26,475 nucleotides of DNA from JACKII01 sp041687435 (GCA_041687435.1 JAWLBX010000034.1:1-26475); one strand, 5' to 3'. Positions 14,380-21,946 are shown, numbered from the stretch's first letter. A program made the numbers and translations. The notes: generated from the letters alone by a model not told the origin.

Positions 14380-15273
14380 CTAGCTGAACATCATGGACGA
14401 TAGCCGGCGCCGCGTCTGCGCGGTCAGCGGGTCTGTCGGCCCCCATGCCTCGAAAAATTTCACCAGTTGCTGCCGCGCGCCGTCATCGTTCCAGGTGCGG
14501 TCGCGGCGGACGATTTCCAGCAGGGCATCGGCAGCTTCCTGATGCTTCCGGGCGCCAAACAACGCCATGGCCAGATCGAACCGGGCCTGATGATTGTCGG
14601 GGTCGGCATCGACGGCCGCCTGCAAGCCGGCCAGATCGCCGACATCGCCGGATTGTTCGGCCAACTCGACCGCGCTGACGGCGCCCGCGACGAAGGCGTC
14701 GCGCCGGTCGTTTGCCGGAATCTGATCCAGCAACTGGCGCGCGGCCTCAATCTCATTCTTCTCCACCAGAACCAGCACCAGACCGGCCTTGGCGGTCACG
14801 TTGCCGTCCTCGTGTTGCAGCACTTGGCTGAAGACCGCGCCAGCGTTATCGACATCGCCAGCTTCCAGCAATTCCTTCGCCTGGGCAATTGCCTGCTCGA
14901 TCGGGGAATCGACGCTGTCGCCCACAAGCTTCTCGACAAAGGATTTGATCTGGCTTTCCGGCAGCGCGCCCATGAACGCGTCGACCGGCCGGCCGTCTTT
15001 GAAAGCATAGACGGCGGGAATGGACTGGATGCGCAATTGCTGGGCCACCATCGGGCTCTGGTCGATATCGACCTTGACCAGCTTGACCTTGCCGCCCGCA
15101 CCTTTGACGACTTTTTCCAAAAGCGGGCCGAGTTGTTTGCAGGGGCCGCACCAGGGCGCCCAGAAATCAACGATGACCGGCACGTCCTGCGACGCGTCGA
15201 TCACGTCGGCCATAAAGGTTTGATCAGTACCGTCCTTGATCAGATCGGTGGTGGTGGATTGGGCCTCAAGCAT
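14380..15273 (-). CDS. cnoX: Thioredoxin/TPR protein, CnoX (YbbN) type
   Basis: The protein has 297 residues. The thioredoxin domain is about 10-115 with active site WCGPC at 41-45 and the cis-Pro motif SIPAVYAF. A C-terminal region of TPR-like helices follows (about 135-290). This is the layout of CnoX/YbbN, a redox-linked holdase that hands clients to GroEL or DnaK. E. coli CnoX lacks the full CXXC; this protein keeps CGPC and so may also act as a thiol reductase (inference). ATG 15273 has AGGGA about 9 nt upstream. The frame is open to 15363 but the extra N-terminus is not conserved. A hairpin at 15290-15305 lies just before the ribosome binding site. Confidence 0.88.
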   Translation of the reverse strand: MLEAQSTTTDLIKDGTDQTFMADVIDASQDVPVIVDFWAPWCGPCKQLGPLLEKVVKGAGGKVKLVKVDIDQSPMVAQQLRIQSIPAVYAFKDGRPVDAFMGALPESQIKSFVEKLVGDSVDSPIEQAIAQAKELLEAGDVDNAGAVFSQVLQHEDGNVTAKAGLVLVLVEKNEIEAARQLLDQIPANDRRDAFVAGAVSAVELAEQSGDVGDLAGLQAAVDADPDNHQARFDLAMALFGARKHQEAADALLEIVRRDRTWNDDGARQQLVKFFEAWGPTDPLTAQTRRRLSSMMFS

Positions 15274-15396
15274 CGGTGTCGTCCCTAATGCATCGCGTTC
15301 GATGCGTTCAAGTGGGTCTAGAACTGGCATGCTGAAGATGGACGTGAGGGCGTGGAAGTGCAAGAGCAGCGGTGGCGCATCCGCGGGCCGCCTGCC

Positions 15397-16077
15397 TCAG
15401 AACAGGTCGCCCTGGCGCAGCGGCGGCGGCAATGGCGCCATCAGGTCCGGCCCTTCCGCGCGGGCATTATTGACCCGGTTGGAGACCGGGTGTGTGGCCC
15501 ACTCAAAGGATGTCGGCTCCCGCAGAAGGTCTGTAGCAGCGGGAGCGGGGCCGTTCAGCCAAAGGTCGAAATGGGCCGGAGCCATCACCACCGGCATGCG
15601 GTCGTGCAGCCAGGCAATGCTTGCGTCGGCATTGCGGGTCAGAATGCTGAAGGTTTCCAGCGGCTTCTGCGGGTCGCCCCAGCGCTCCCAAAGGCCGGCG
15701 AAGGCGAACGGCCGGTCATCCTCCGCATGGATCGGATACGGTTGTTTCGGCGCCTTGTCGCCCAGCCATTCATAGAATGCGGTGGCCGGTACCAAACAGC
15801 GGCGTTGTCTTAGCGCTTCCCGGAACGAGGGTTTGTCCGTTGCTGTTTCGCTGCGGGCGTTGATCATTCGGTAGCCGACATTCGGATCCTTGGCCCAATG
15901 CGGCACCAGCCCCCAGCGCAGCGAGGCTGCGTCAGGCCCTTGTTCGCCCGCCCGCACCGCCAGGCAGTATTGACCGGGCGCGATGTTGAAGCGGTCGGGC
16001 GGCGGCTCGTTAATGCTTAAGCCAAATAGCTTAAGCATTGCCTCTGCTGCCGAGGTCAAGACATACCGCCCGCACAT
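15397..16077 (-). CDS. SRAP (SOS response-associated peptidase) family protein, YedK/HMCES type
   Basis: The protein senses abasic sites in single-stranded DNA by forming a thiazolidine link with its N-terminal Cys. It has 226 residues and starts MCGRY, so Cys2 is exposed after Met removal. The other active-site residues are present: Asn73 in INARSE, Glu103 in FYEW and His158 in HDRMP, with spacing close to E. coli YedK (Cys2, Asn75, Glu105, His160). ATG 16077 is fixed by the need for Cys2. It follows the htpG stop by 10 nt on the same strand, so it may be co-transcribed with a heat-shock gene. An 11-bp perfect inverted repeat lies inside its early coding region. Confidence 0.95.
   Translation of the reverse strand: MCGRYVLTSAAEAMLKLFGLSINEPPPDRFNIAPGQYCLAVRAGEQGPDAASLRWGLVPHWAKDPNVGYRMINARSETATDKPSFREALRQRRCLVPATAFYEWLGDKAPKQPYPIHAEDDRPFAFAGLWERWGDPQKPLETFSILTRNADASIAWLHDRMPVVMAPAHFDLWLNGPAPAATDLLREPTSFEWATHPVSNRVNNARAEGPDLMAPLPPPLRQGDLF
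16012..16039 (-). repeat. Perfect 11-bp inverted repeat inside the SRAP coding region
   Basis: AATGCTTAAGC (16012-16022) and its exact reverse complement (16029-16039) flank a 6-nt loop. In the SRAP mRNA this is nucleotides 39-66 of the reading frame, encoding about residues 13-22 (MLKLFGLSIN). The arms are AT-rich and use codons such as TTA and CTT that are uncommon in this GC-rich context. The structure would form soon after the start codon. Confidence 0.75.
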
Positions 16078-16087
16078 GTCGCCACGC

Positions 16088-17965
16088 CTAGCCGTTGCCT
16101 GCGGAGGCTTCCATTATCTTTGCGAGACGGCCGGCGAACGCCACCGGATCAGGCACGGCCTCGCCCTCGACGATCCGGGCCTGATCCAACAGCAGCCAAG
16201 CATAGTCTTCCACCCAGTCGGCACCGTCGGGGCCGTCTGCGGCTTGGCTCAGGCGCTGGATCATGCTGTGCCGCGGGTTCAGTTCCAAAATGCGCGGCGC
16301 GCGTTCCACCGCCTGCCCGTGCTGGCGCATCAGCCGTTCCAGGTGCAGGTCCATGTCGTTCTCGTCCGCCACCAGGCAGCAGGCGGAGTCGGTCAGCCGG
16401 TCGGAAACGCGTACATCTTTCACATGGTCGCCCAGCACCAGCTTGACCGCAGCGATCAGGCCGCCGATAGCGCCTTCCGGCGGCTGTTCCTGCTCATCCT
16501 CCGCATCCGTGGTATTGATCTGCGAGAGGTCGGCGCCGGCCCGGGTAGCGCTCTTGAGAGGCTTGCCATCAAAGTCCGGTACGGTCGTCGTCCAGAACTC
16601 GTCCACCGGGTCGGTCAGCAGCAGCACCTCGACGCCCTTGGCCCGGAAACCTTCCAATTGCGGCGAGCGTTTCAGGGTATCCAGATCGTCGCCGGCGATG
16701 GTGTAGATGGCAGTCTGATTTTCCGCCATGCGCTCCACATACTGCTGCAGGCTGACCCAGCCGTCATCCTTGGTGGAACGGAAGCGCGCCAGCTTCAGCA
16801 GGGCGTCCCGGTTGGCAAAATCCTCATAAAGGCCTTCCTTGACTACGGCGCCGAAATTCTCCCAGAAGGCGGCATAGGCTGCCGGCTCTTTTTCCGCCTT
16901 CTGCTGCAACTCGTTCAGCACGCGTCGGGTCAGCCCGTTGCGGATCTGGCGCACCACCGGGTTGTTTTGCAGCATCTCGCGGCTGAGATTGAGCGGCAGG
17001 TCTTCCGAATCGACAACACCGCGCAGGAAGCGCAGCCAGCCCGGCAGCAGATCCTCCACGCCCTCCGTGATGTAAACCCGGCGCACGTAAAGTTTCAGGC
17101 TGTTCTTGCGTTCCGGCTGGAACAGGTCGAACGGCTTGGAGCCGGGAATGAACAGCAGGCCCGTGTATTCGATCGTACCTTCCGCCCGCCAATGGATCGT
17201 CGCCCACGGCTCATCCATGGCGTGGTCGACATGGTGGTAGAATTCCTTGTACTGGTCCTCTGTGATCTCGTTGCGCGGTCGGGCCCACAGGGCAGAGGCG
17301 CTGTTGACTGTTTCGGGCTCCGTCTCCGCGTCCTCGACCAGTATGACGGGAATGGCGATATGGTCGGAATAGGTCTTGATCACCTGGCGCAGCCGCTGCG
17401 GCTCCAGCCATTCGTCCTCGCCCTCTCGCAGGTGCAGGGTGATTTCGGTGCCGGTCGCGTCTTTTTCCGCCGGCGACACGTCGAATGTGCCGCGTCCGTC
17501 GGATTCCCAGGCATGGGCGATGCTCTCGCCGGCGCGGCGGCTGACGACGCGCACCCGTTCGGCCACCATGAAGGCGGAATAAAAGCCGACGCCGAACTGG
17601 CCGATCAGGGTCGCATCCTGTTTCGCGTCGCCGGAAAGCTGCTCGACGAACGCCGCCGTGCCGGAGCGCGCGATGGTGCCCAGGTTCTCGATCAACTCCT
17701 CGCGGCTCATGCCGATGCCGTTGTCGGCGATGGTGAGCGTGCGCGCGTCTTTGTTGGGTGTGATCGTGATGCGGAAGTCGGTTGCCTCGCCACTGAGCGC
17801 GGCATCGGTCAGCGCGGCGTACCGCAGCTTGTCGCACGCGTCGGAGGCGTTGGAGATCAACTCCCGCAGAAATACCTCCTTCTCGGAATAGACCGAGTGG
17901 ACCATCAGATCCAGCAACCGACCGACTTCTGCCTGAAACGCCATGGACTCCGTGGCGGTGGTCAT
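16088..17965 (-). CDS. htpG: Molecular chaperone HtpG (bacterial Hsp90)
   Basis: This is an ATP-dependent Hsp90 chaperone of the cytoplasm. The protein has 625 residues from ATG 17965. The N-terminal GHKL ATPase domain has Glu35 and Asn39 in LRELISNASDACDKLR, the Asp81 loop DNGIGM, and GVGFYSAFM. The middle domain carries RRVYITEG and LNLSREMLQ, and the C-terminal dimerisation domain follows. GGGGA upstream favours 17965 over ATG 17974 and the open frame to 18007. An RpoH-type promoter lies 40-70 bp upstream. The SRAP gene follows after 10 nt. Confidence 0.97.
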   Translation of the reverse strand: MTTATESMAFQAEVGRLLDLMVHSVYSEKEVFLRELISNASDACDKLRYAALTDAALSGEATDFRITITPNKDARTLTIADNGIGMSREELIENLGTIARSGTAAFVEQLSGDAKQDATLIGQFGVGFYSAFMVAERVRVVSRRAGESIAHAWESDGRGTFDVSPAEKDATGTEITLHLREGEDEWLEPQRLRQVIKTYSDHIAIPVILVEDAETEPETVNSASALWARPRNEITEDQYKEFYHHVDHAMDEPWATIHWRAEGTIEYTGLLFIPGSKPFDLFQPERKNSLKLYVRRVYITEGVEDLLPGWLRFLRGVVDSEDLPLNLSREMLQNNPVVRQIRNGLTRRVLNELQQKAEKEPAAYAAFWENFGAVVKEGLYEDFANRDALLKLARFRSTKDDGWVSLQQYVERMAENQTAIYTIAGDDLDTLKRSPQLEGFRAKGVEVLLLTDPVDEFWTTTVPDFDGKPLKSATRAGADLSQINTTDAEDEQEQPPEGAIGGLIAAVKLVLGDHVKDVRVSDRLTDSACCLVADENDMDLHLERLMRQHGQAVERAPRILELNPRHSMIQRLSQAADGPDGADWVEDYAWLLLDQARIVEGEAVPDPVAFAGRLAKIMEASAGNG

Positions 17966-18005
17966 ACTGCGCATTCCCCTGCTTGTGATCGAATAGGTTG
18001 GCAGC

Positions 18006-18034
18006 AATATGGGCGGATGACAGCAGAGATCAAG
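18006..18034 (-). promoter_or_regulatory. Candidate sigma-32 (RpoH) promoter of htpG
   Basis: On the minus strand, CTTGAT (from 18034) is followed at heat-shock spacing by CCCATATT (18013-18006); CTTG and CCCATAT are 17 nt apart. This fits the RpoH consensus, CTTG in the -35 region and CCCATnT or CYTAT in the -10 region. It lies about 40 bp before the htpG ATG, in the 96-bp gap after the upstream gene. HtpG is a classic RpoH target, so site and gene agree. Confidence 0.65.
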
Positions 18035-18061
18035 CGAAGTGCGCTCGCCATTCGTAGCGGA

Positions 18062-18577
18062 CTAGCGCTGCATTGCCGTTTGCTGCGGCGGTGCGAAGCG
18101 CAGCAGGAACACCTCGACGCTGATCGTCTGCGCCACCTCGCGGATGACCGCCAGTTTGGAAAGCGTGTGGGCATCCAGCGGCCACTCGTCCGGCTTCAGG
18201 ATCAGCGCCACGGCGGGCGCCTTGCCGGTGGCGATGCTGTAGTGCTGGGCTTGGCCCAGCCCCTCATGCCATTTGCGGAACCAGTCGACTTCGATGGCGT
18301 AGGAGGCGGAGAGCACGTCTATCCGGCCATGCTTGATCCGCACCTCCTGCTGTGCGGCCAGGGCCGCGGCCAGCGCATCCGCCCAGTCCGCTTCCAGCCG
18401 GGTGCCGGCGGGGGTCAGCGGGATTAGTGGAAACACCACGCTGACGCCTGTGTCGATCAGGCCATACACCTCGGTCTCGGCCAAATCCGGCAGCGCAGGA
18501 AGTTCGGCGGCGGGCAGTCGCAACGGCGCGGTAGTGATGGCAAATGCCATCAATAATGGCAATAAATAACGCCTCAT
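18062..18577 (-). CDS. Predicted exported protein with PD-(D/E)XK-like motif, unknown function
   Basis: The protein has 171 residues from ATG 18577 (GGGG about 6 nt upstream; a GTG at 18583 is less likely). A Sec signal peptide is clear: MRRYLLPLLMAFAITTAP, then a likely cleavage after PAA at 24. The mature part contains EVRIKHGRIDVLSASYAIEV as a strand-rich core, then DWFRKWHEGLGQAQHYS and GKAPAVALIL. D87, E96-V-D98, K102 and Q109 resemble the PD-(D/E)XK nuclease-fold pattern of a family with the hallmark AIEVDxxxKWxEGxGQxxHY. The EVD triplet, in place of ExK, leaves catalysis uncertain. A nuclease fold behind a signal peptide would act in the periplasm or outside the cell. The gene lies upstream of htpG on the same strand, separated by the RpoH-type promoter. 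Confidence 0.75.
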   Translation of the reverse strand: MRRYLLPLLMAFAITTAPLRLPAAELPALPDLAETEVYGLIDTGVSVVFPLIPLTPAGTRLEADWADALAAALAAQQEVRIKHGRIDVLSASYAIEVDWFRKWHEGLGQAQHYSIATGKAPAVALILKPDEWPLDAHTLSKLAVIREVAQTISVEVFLLRFAPPQQTAMQR

Positions 18578-18609
18578 ATGCACCCCAAAATTGTATTAAA
18601 TACCTATCA

Positions 18610-18625
18610 TTAACCATTTGTTAAC
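18610..18625 (-). promoter_or_regulatory. Candidate CtrA-type site (TTAA-N7-TTAA)
   Basis: TTAACCATTTGTTAAC matches the full CtrA consensus TTAA-N7-TTAA(C) of alphaproteobacteria; the pattern is symmetric, so it reads on both strands. It lies 33-48 bp before the start of the exported PD-(D/E)XK-like gene, where a regulator would touch the promoter. The local AT-richness raises the chance of a random match. Confidence 0.45.
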
Positions 18626-18756
18626 AATTAATTTAGGTCAAAAGTGCCGAAGGCAAAGAATTTTCTCGATGGAACGCGGTGGCGACCCGATTTCCAGCCC
18701 AGCGCTTCCGCTTGAATGTTCATGAATTGTTCAAAATAGGCAAAAAGCAACGGGCA

Positions 18757-18814
18757 GGGCTCCGCGCGAGAGGAGAGCCCCACACGGCAAACCCCAGCAT
18801 TCGGCCGGGGTTTG
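18757..18814 (-). terminator. Tandem hairpins downstream of purB
   Basis: Reading from purB, a first stem pairs 18814-18807 with 18795-18788 (8 bp, CAAACCCC-type arms). A second pairs 18780-18775 with 18762-18757 (6 bp, GGGCTC/GAGCCC) and is followed by a T-rich stretch ending in CTTTTTG. They lie 80-137 bp past the purB stop. The pair probably terminates purB transcription; an independent small RNA cannot be excluded. Confidence 0.5.
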
Positions 18815-18893
18815 GTGTTCATTCGGAACGAAGTGGCAAAAACTTCGGGTGGTTCAGTGGGCGGCCAGCGGCCAGCTTGGCCGCCGCGCGGGC

Positions 18894-20198
18894 TTAACCG
18901 TCCGCCGGTCCCATCACGGCCTCCATACGGGCCGGAACGTGTTTCAGGTAGCGCCAGGGCTCGAACATCTCCGCCAAAGTTTCCGCCGGCACCTGGTCCG
19001 TCACCGCCGCATCGCCCTGCAACCGATCCAGGAAAGAGCCGCCTTCGCGCCAGGTTTTCATGGCGTGCTCTTGCACCTTGGCGTAGGCGTCCTCGCGGCT
19101 CATGCCGGCCTGAGTCAGCGCCAGCAGCACGTATTGCGAGTAGACCAGACCGCCCAGCTTATCCAGGTTCGCCTGCATGTGCTCCGGATAGACCACCAGC
19201 TTCTCGACCACGCCGGCGAGGCGGTGCAGGGCAAAATCCAGTGTCACGGTCGCATCCGGCGCGATCATGCGCTCGACCGAGGAATGGGAGATGTCGCGCT
19301 CGTGCCAGAGCGCCACATTTTCGAGTGCCGGCACCACGGCGGACCGCACGAGCCGCGCCAGCCCGGTCAGGTTCTCGGTCAGCACGGGGTTGCGCTTGTG
19401 CGGCATGGCGCTGGAGCCTTTCTGGCCGGGCGAGAAATACTCCTCCGCTTCCAGCACCTCCGACCGCTGCAAATGCCGGATTTCGGTCGCCAGCCGCTCC
19501 ACACCGCTGGCAATTACGCCCAGCACGGAAAAGAACATGGCGTGCCGGTCTCGTGGGATGACCTGGGTCGAAATCGGCTCCGGCGTCAGCCCGAGCTTCT
19601 CCGCCACATAGGCCTCCACTCGCGGGTCGATGGCGGCGAAGGTGCCGACCGGGCCGCTGATGGCGCAGGTGGCGATTTCCGCCCGGGCTGCTTCCAACCG
19701 GGCGCGGTTGCGGGCGAATTCCGCATAGTGTCCCGCCAGTTTCAGACCGAACGTCGTGGGTTCCGCATGAATGCCGTGGCTGCGGCCGACGGTCAGGGTG
19801 CGTGCGTGCTCCCAGGCGCGCGCCTTCAGCGCCGCCAGCACCCGGTCGACGCCTGCCAGCAGCAGGTCCGCCGCCCGCGTCAACTGCACCGCCAGGCACG
19901 TATCCAGCACGTCGGACGAGGTCATGCCCTGGTGCACGAAGCGCGCTTCCGGCCCGACATGCTCCGCCAGATTGGTCAGGAAGGCCAGCACGTCGTGCTT
20001 GGTCACGCGTTCGATCTCGTCGATGCGCTCGATCTCGAACCGGCCGCGGTCCCACACCGCCTTGGCGGCCTCGGCCGGGATGACGCCCAGCTGGGCCTGG
20101 GCATCGCAGGCATGGGCCTCGATCTCGAACCAGATTTCGAACTTGGTCTGGGGCTCCCAGATGCCGACCATTTCCGGCCGGCTGTAACGCGGGATCAT
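18894..20198 (-). CDS. purB: Adenylosuccinate lyase
   Basis: The enzyme cleaves SAICAR to AICAR and adenylosuccinate to AMP, two steps of purine synthesis. The protein has 434 residues from ATG 20198, with AGAGG-like binding sequence upstream; the frame is open to 20309 without conserved sequence. The fumarase/aspartase superfamily signature GSSAMPHKRNP is at 261-271. TSSDVLDT (93-100) and GRSHGIHAEPTTFG (138-151, with catalytic His141) are intact. The gene stands alone and is divergent from the SDR gene with 72 bp between starts. It complements guaB and guaA elsewhere in the window. Confidence 0.97.
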   Translation of the reverse strand: MIPRYSRPEMVGIWEPQTKFEIWFEIEAHACDAQAQLGVIPAEAAKAVWDRGRFEIERIDEIERVTKHDVLAFLTNLAEHVGPEARFVHQGMTSSDVLDTCLAVQLTRAADLLLAGVDRVLAALKARAWEHARTLTVGRSHGIHAEPTTFGLKLAGHYAEFARNRARLEAARAEIATCAISGPVGTFAAIDPRVEAYVAEKLGLTPEPISTQVIPRDRHAMFFSVLGVIASGVERLATEIRHLQRSEVLEAEEYFSPGQKGSSAMPHKRNPVLTENLTGLARLVRSAVVPALENVALWHERDISHSSVERMIAPDATVTLDFALHRLAGVVEKLVVYPEHMQANLDKLGGLVYSQYVLLALTQAGMSREDAYAKVQEHAMKTWREGGSFLDRLQGDAAVTDQVPAETLAEMFEPWRYLKHVPARMEAVMGPADG

Positions 20199-20270
20199 GA
20201 GCGACAGCCTCTTTGCAACAGCGGGTTCGGGCTTGTATAGCACAGGGACTGGCAAGCGAAAGTTGGACTC

Positions 20271-21026
20271 ATGGCGCAGAAGAACCAAATCGACCTTCAG
20301 GGCCGCCACGCGGTCGTCACCGGCGCGGCCCAGGGCTTCGGGCTAGCCATCACGACGCGAATGGTGGAAAGCGGCGCCAATGTCTCCATGTGGGATATCG
20401 ACGGCGAGGAATTGGCCAAGGCTGCGGCCTCGTTCGGAGACAGGGTCTCCACCCATGTGTGTGACGTCACCGATGTGGATGCGGTCGCCGCAGCGGTCGC
20501 GGCCTCGAACGCGGCATTTGGGACGATCGCCATTTTGGTGAACAATGCCGGCATTACCGGCCCGAACGATGTGACCTGGAATTACCCTGTCGATGCGTGG
20601 CGCCGGGTGATTGAGTTGGACATGAACGCCGTGTTCTACTGCTGCCGCGCGGTCATCCCGCAGATGATCGAGGCGAACTACGGCCGCATCGTCAACATCG
20701 CCTCTATCGCCGGCAAGGAAGGCAATGCCAACGCCGCCGCCTATTCCACCGCCAAGGCCGGCGTGATCGCGCTGACCAAATCGCTGGGCAAGGAACTGGC
20801 GGACCACGACATCGCCGTCAACTGCATCACGCCCGCCGCCGCCAAGACGCGCATTTTCGAGCAGATGAGCCAGACCCATATCGACATGATGCTTTCGAAA
20901 ATTCCCCGCAAGCGCTTCGTCCTGGTGGAGGAGGTGGCCGCCATGGTCTGCTGGATGGCGAGCGAGGAGAACCACTTCACCACCGGCGGCGTTTTCGACA
21001 TCTCCGGCGGGCGGGCGACGTATTGA
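20271..21026 (+). CDS. SDR family NAD(P)-dependent oxidoreductase
   Basis: This is a classical short-chain dehydrogenase of 251 residues. The cofactor motif is TGAAQGFG (17-24), with NNAG at 91-94, catalytic Ser145 and the YxxxK pair Tyr158/Lys162, and a C-terminal ISGGRATY. Asp42 at the end of the second strand (MWDID) suggests NAD(H) preference. Best resemblance is to 3-oxoacyl-ACP reductase-like or sugar/polyol dehydrogenases, but the substrate cannot be named. There is no strong ribosome binding site before ATG 20271. The gene stands alone: purB is divergent, and an AT-rich foreign gene follows after 125 bp. Confidence 0.9.
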   Translation: MAQKNQIDLQGRHAVVTGAAQGFGLAITTRMVESGANVSMWDIDGEELAKAAASFGDRVSTHVCDVTDVDAVAAAVAASNAAFGTIAILVNNAGITGPNDVTWNYPVDAWRRVIELDMNAVFYCCRAVIPQMIEANYGRIVNIASIAGKEGNANAAAYSTAKAGVIALTKSLGKELADHDIAVNCITPAAAKTRIFEQMSQTHIDMMLSKIPRKRFVLVEEVAAMVCWMASEENHFTTGGVFDISGGRATY

Positions 21027-21151
21027 CAAATCTGACGGAGATTCCGGAAGTTCACACTGACCCAACCGAATAACCTTTAACAGGGAGTGGCAGGGCAGCC
21101 AGCTAAATAATTTGATGTATTTAATTTTGGCGCTGCGAAAGGAGCTGTGTA

Positions 21152-21946
21152 ATGTTTTGGAGAAAGAAAAAATCAAACGCTAATAATGAAACGTCAAGGC
21201 GCGAAGTTGAAAAAATCGAAATAAAAAATGATTCCGATGAATTTGCGCAAGGCTGCTGGCCAAGAGAATTATTTGAACGGATCATGTCGAATAAAAAACA
21301 TGATGTCGATATAATTCATGTGGGAAAGATTACAGAATCTTCCAACAATTTTTTTTGGAAAATTGACGAAAATGGCCCTTTTGAGATAAATTCTTCTATT
21401 GAATTTGACGATGTTATATATCTTTCAAGCAATGGAAAATACCCTGTTATTTCCCAAATATTGAAAGGAAATCGGGATAGATTGGAGAGAAAAGGGGAGT
21501 TGATTGCAACAGCAGATCATCATGTGGGGTATTTTCAATTAAACGGAAAATTGCCGTCTTACGAAATAATGGGATTTTTCAATCGGCATTATTCACAATT
21601 CTTTCAAGATTCATATAATTATAACTACAATCATAACAAAAAAGAGGTTCGTTCATCTCCTTTTTACGGACGAATACCTTGCGTTGATATTATCGTATTT
21701 GGTTGCTATTGGGAGAAATTTTGTCATACGGCATTCGATGCGGTTCGCCATATGAGGTTATTAAACGGAATGGCTACCATCCGATTTTTTACCGAGGAAC
21801 CATGGAATTGGAAGTTCGAGGATTTTTCACACGCTAAAGACTATACAGATGCATCAAAACCAATAGACCGATTCATGATACGCGAAGATTACAATTCTGT
21901 TGAGCTGTACTTGAATGCGCTTGGGAAGAAGGACCCAGACTGGTAG
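21152..21946 (+). CDS. AT-rich orphan gene, unknown function, probably acquired
   Basis: The protein has 264 residues from ATG 21152, preceded by a good AAAGGAG. I recognise no family. It starts Lys/Asn-rich and charged (MFWRKKKSNANNE), has no signal peptide or clear membrane helix, and is rich in Asn, Tyr, Phe and Ile. A Tyr-Asn run (NYNYNHNKK) lies about residue 157. The middle and C-terminal parts contain strand-like segments such as CVDIIVFGCYW and GMATIRFFTEEPWNWKFED. Base composition differs sharply from both neighbours: 17 of 60 G+C in 21361-21420 and 21 of 60 in 21661-21720, in a clearly GC-rich region. Codon use follows. No transposase, integrase or flanking direct repeat is seen, so how it arrived is unclear. 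An intact 795-bp frame in AT-rich DNA argues that it is still a working gene. Confidence 0.72.
   Translation: MFWRKKKSNANNETSRREVEKIEIKNDSDEFAQGCWPRELFERIMSNKKHDVDIIHVGKITESSNNFFWKIDENGPFEINSSIEFDDVIYLSSNGKYPVISQILKGNRDRLERKGELIATADHHVGYFQLNGKLPSYEIMGFFNRHYSQFFQDSYNYNYNHNKKEVRSSPFYGRIPCVDIIVFGCYWEKFCHTAFDAVRHMRLLNGMATIRFFTEEPWNWKFEDFSHAKDYTDASKPIDRFMIREDYNSVELYLNALGKKDPDW

Larger units (their letters stand above)
18578..18893. other. 316-bp intergenic region with AT-rich promoter zone and two hairpins
   Basis: The region lies between the exported-protein gene and the purB stop, both on the minus strand. Bases 18578-18660 are AT-rich and hold a CtrA-like site (18610-18625) and TTGACC-type promoter elements. 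Bases 18718-18732 are GTTC-N7-GTTC, the form of an alphaproteobacterial LexA box, though such a short pattern is expected by chance about once in a window this size. Two hairpins lie nearer purB: 18757-18762 with 18775-18780, and 18788-18795 with 18807-18814. No convincing protein gene is present; a 64-codon minus frame (18628-18822) lacks a ribosome binding site. Confidence 0.55.

Noticed and set aside
15983..18427. Long open frame of 814 codons on the + strand
   Set aside because: It lies antisense to SRAP and htpG, both certain genes. Its protein resembles nothing and is an artefact of GC-rich codon bias.
18628..18822. 64-codon open frame on the - strand in the intergenic region
   Set aside because: It has no ribosome binding site, runs through the hairpins and has no plausible domain.
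18849..20240. 463-codon open frame on the + strand
   Set aside because: It is antisense to purB, with no family resemblance.
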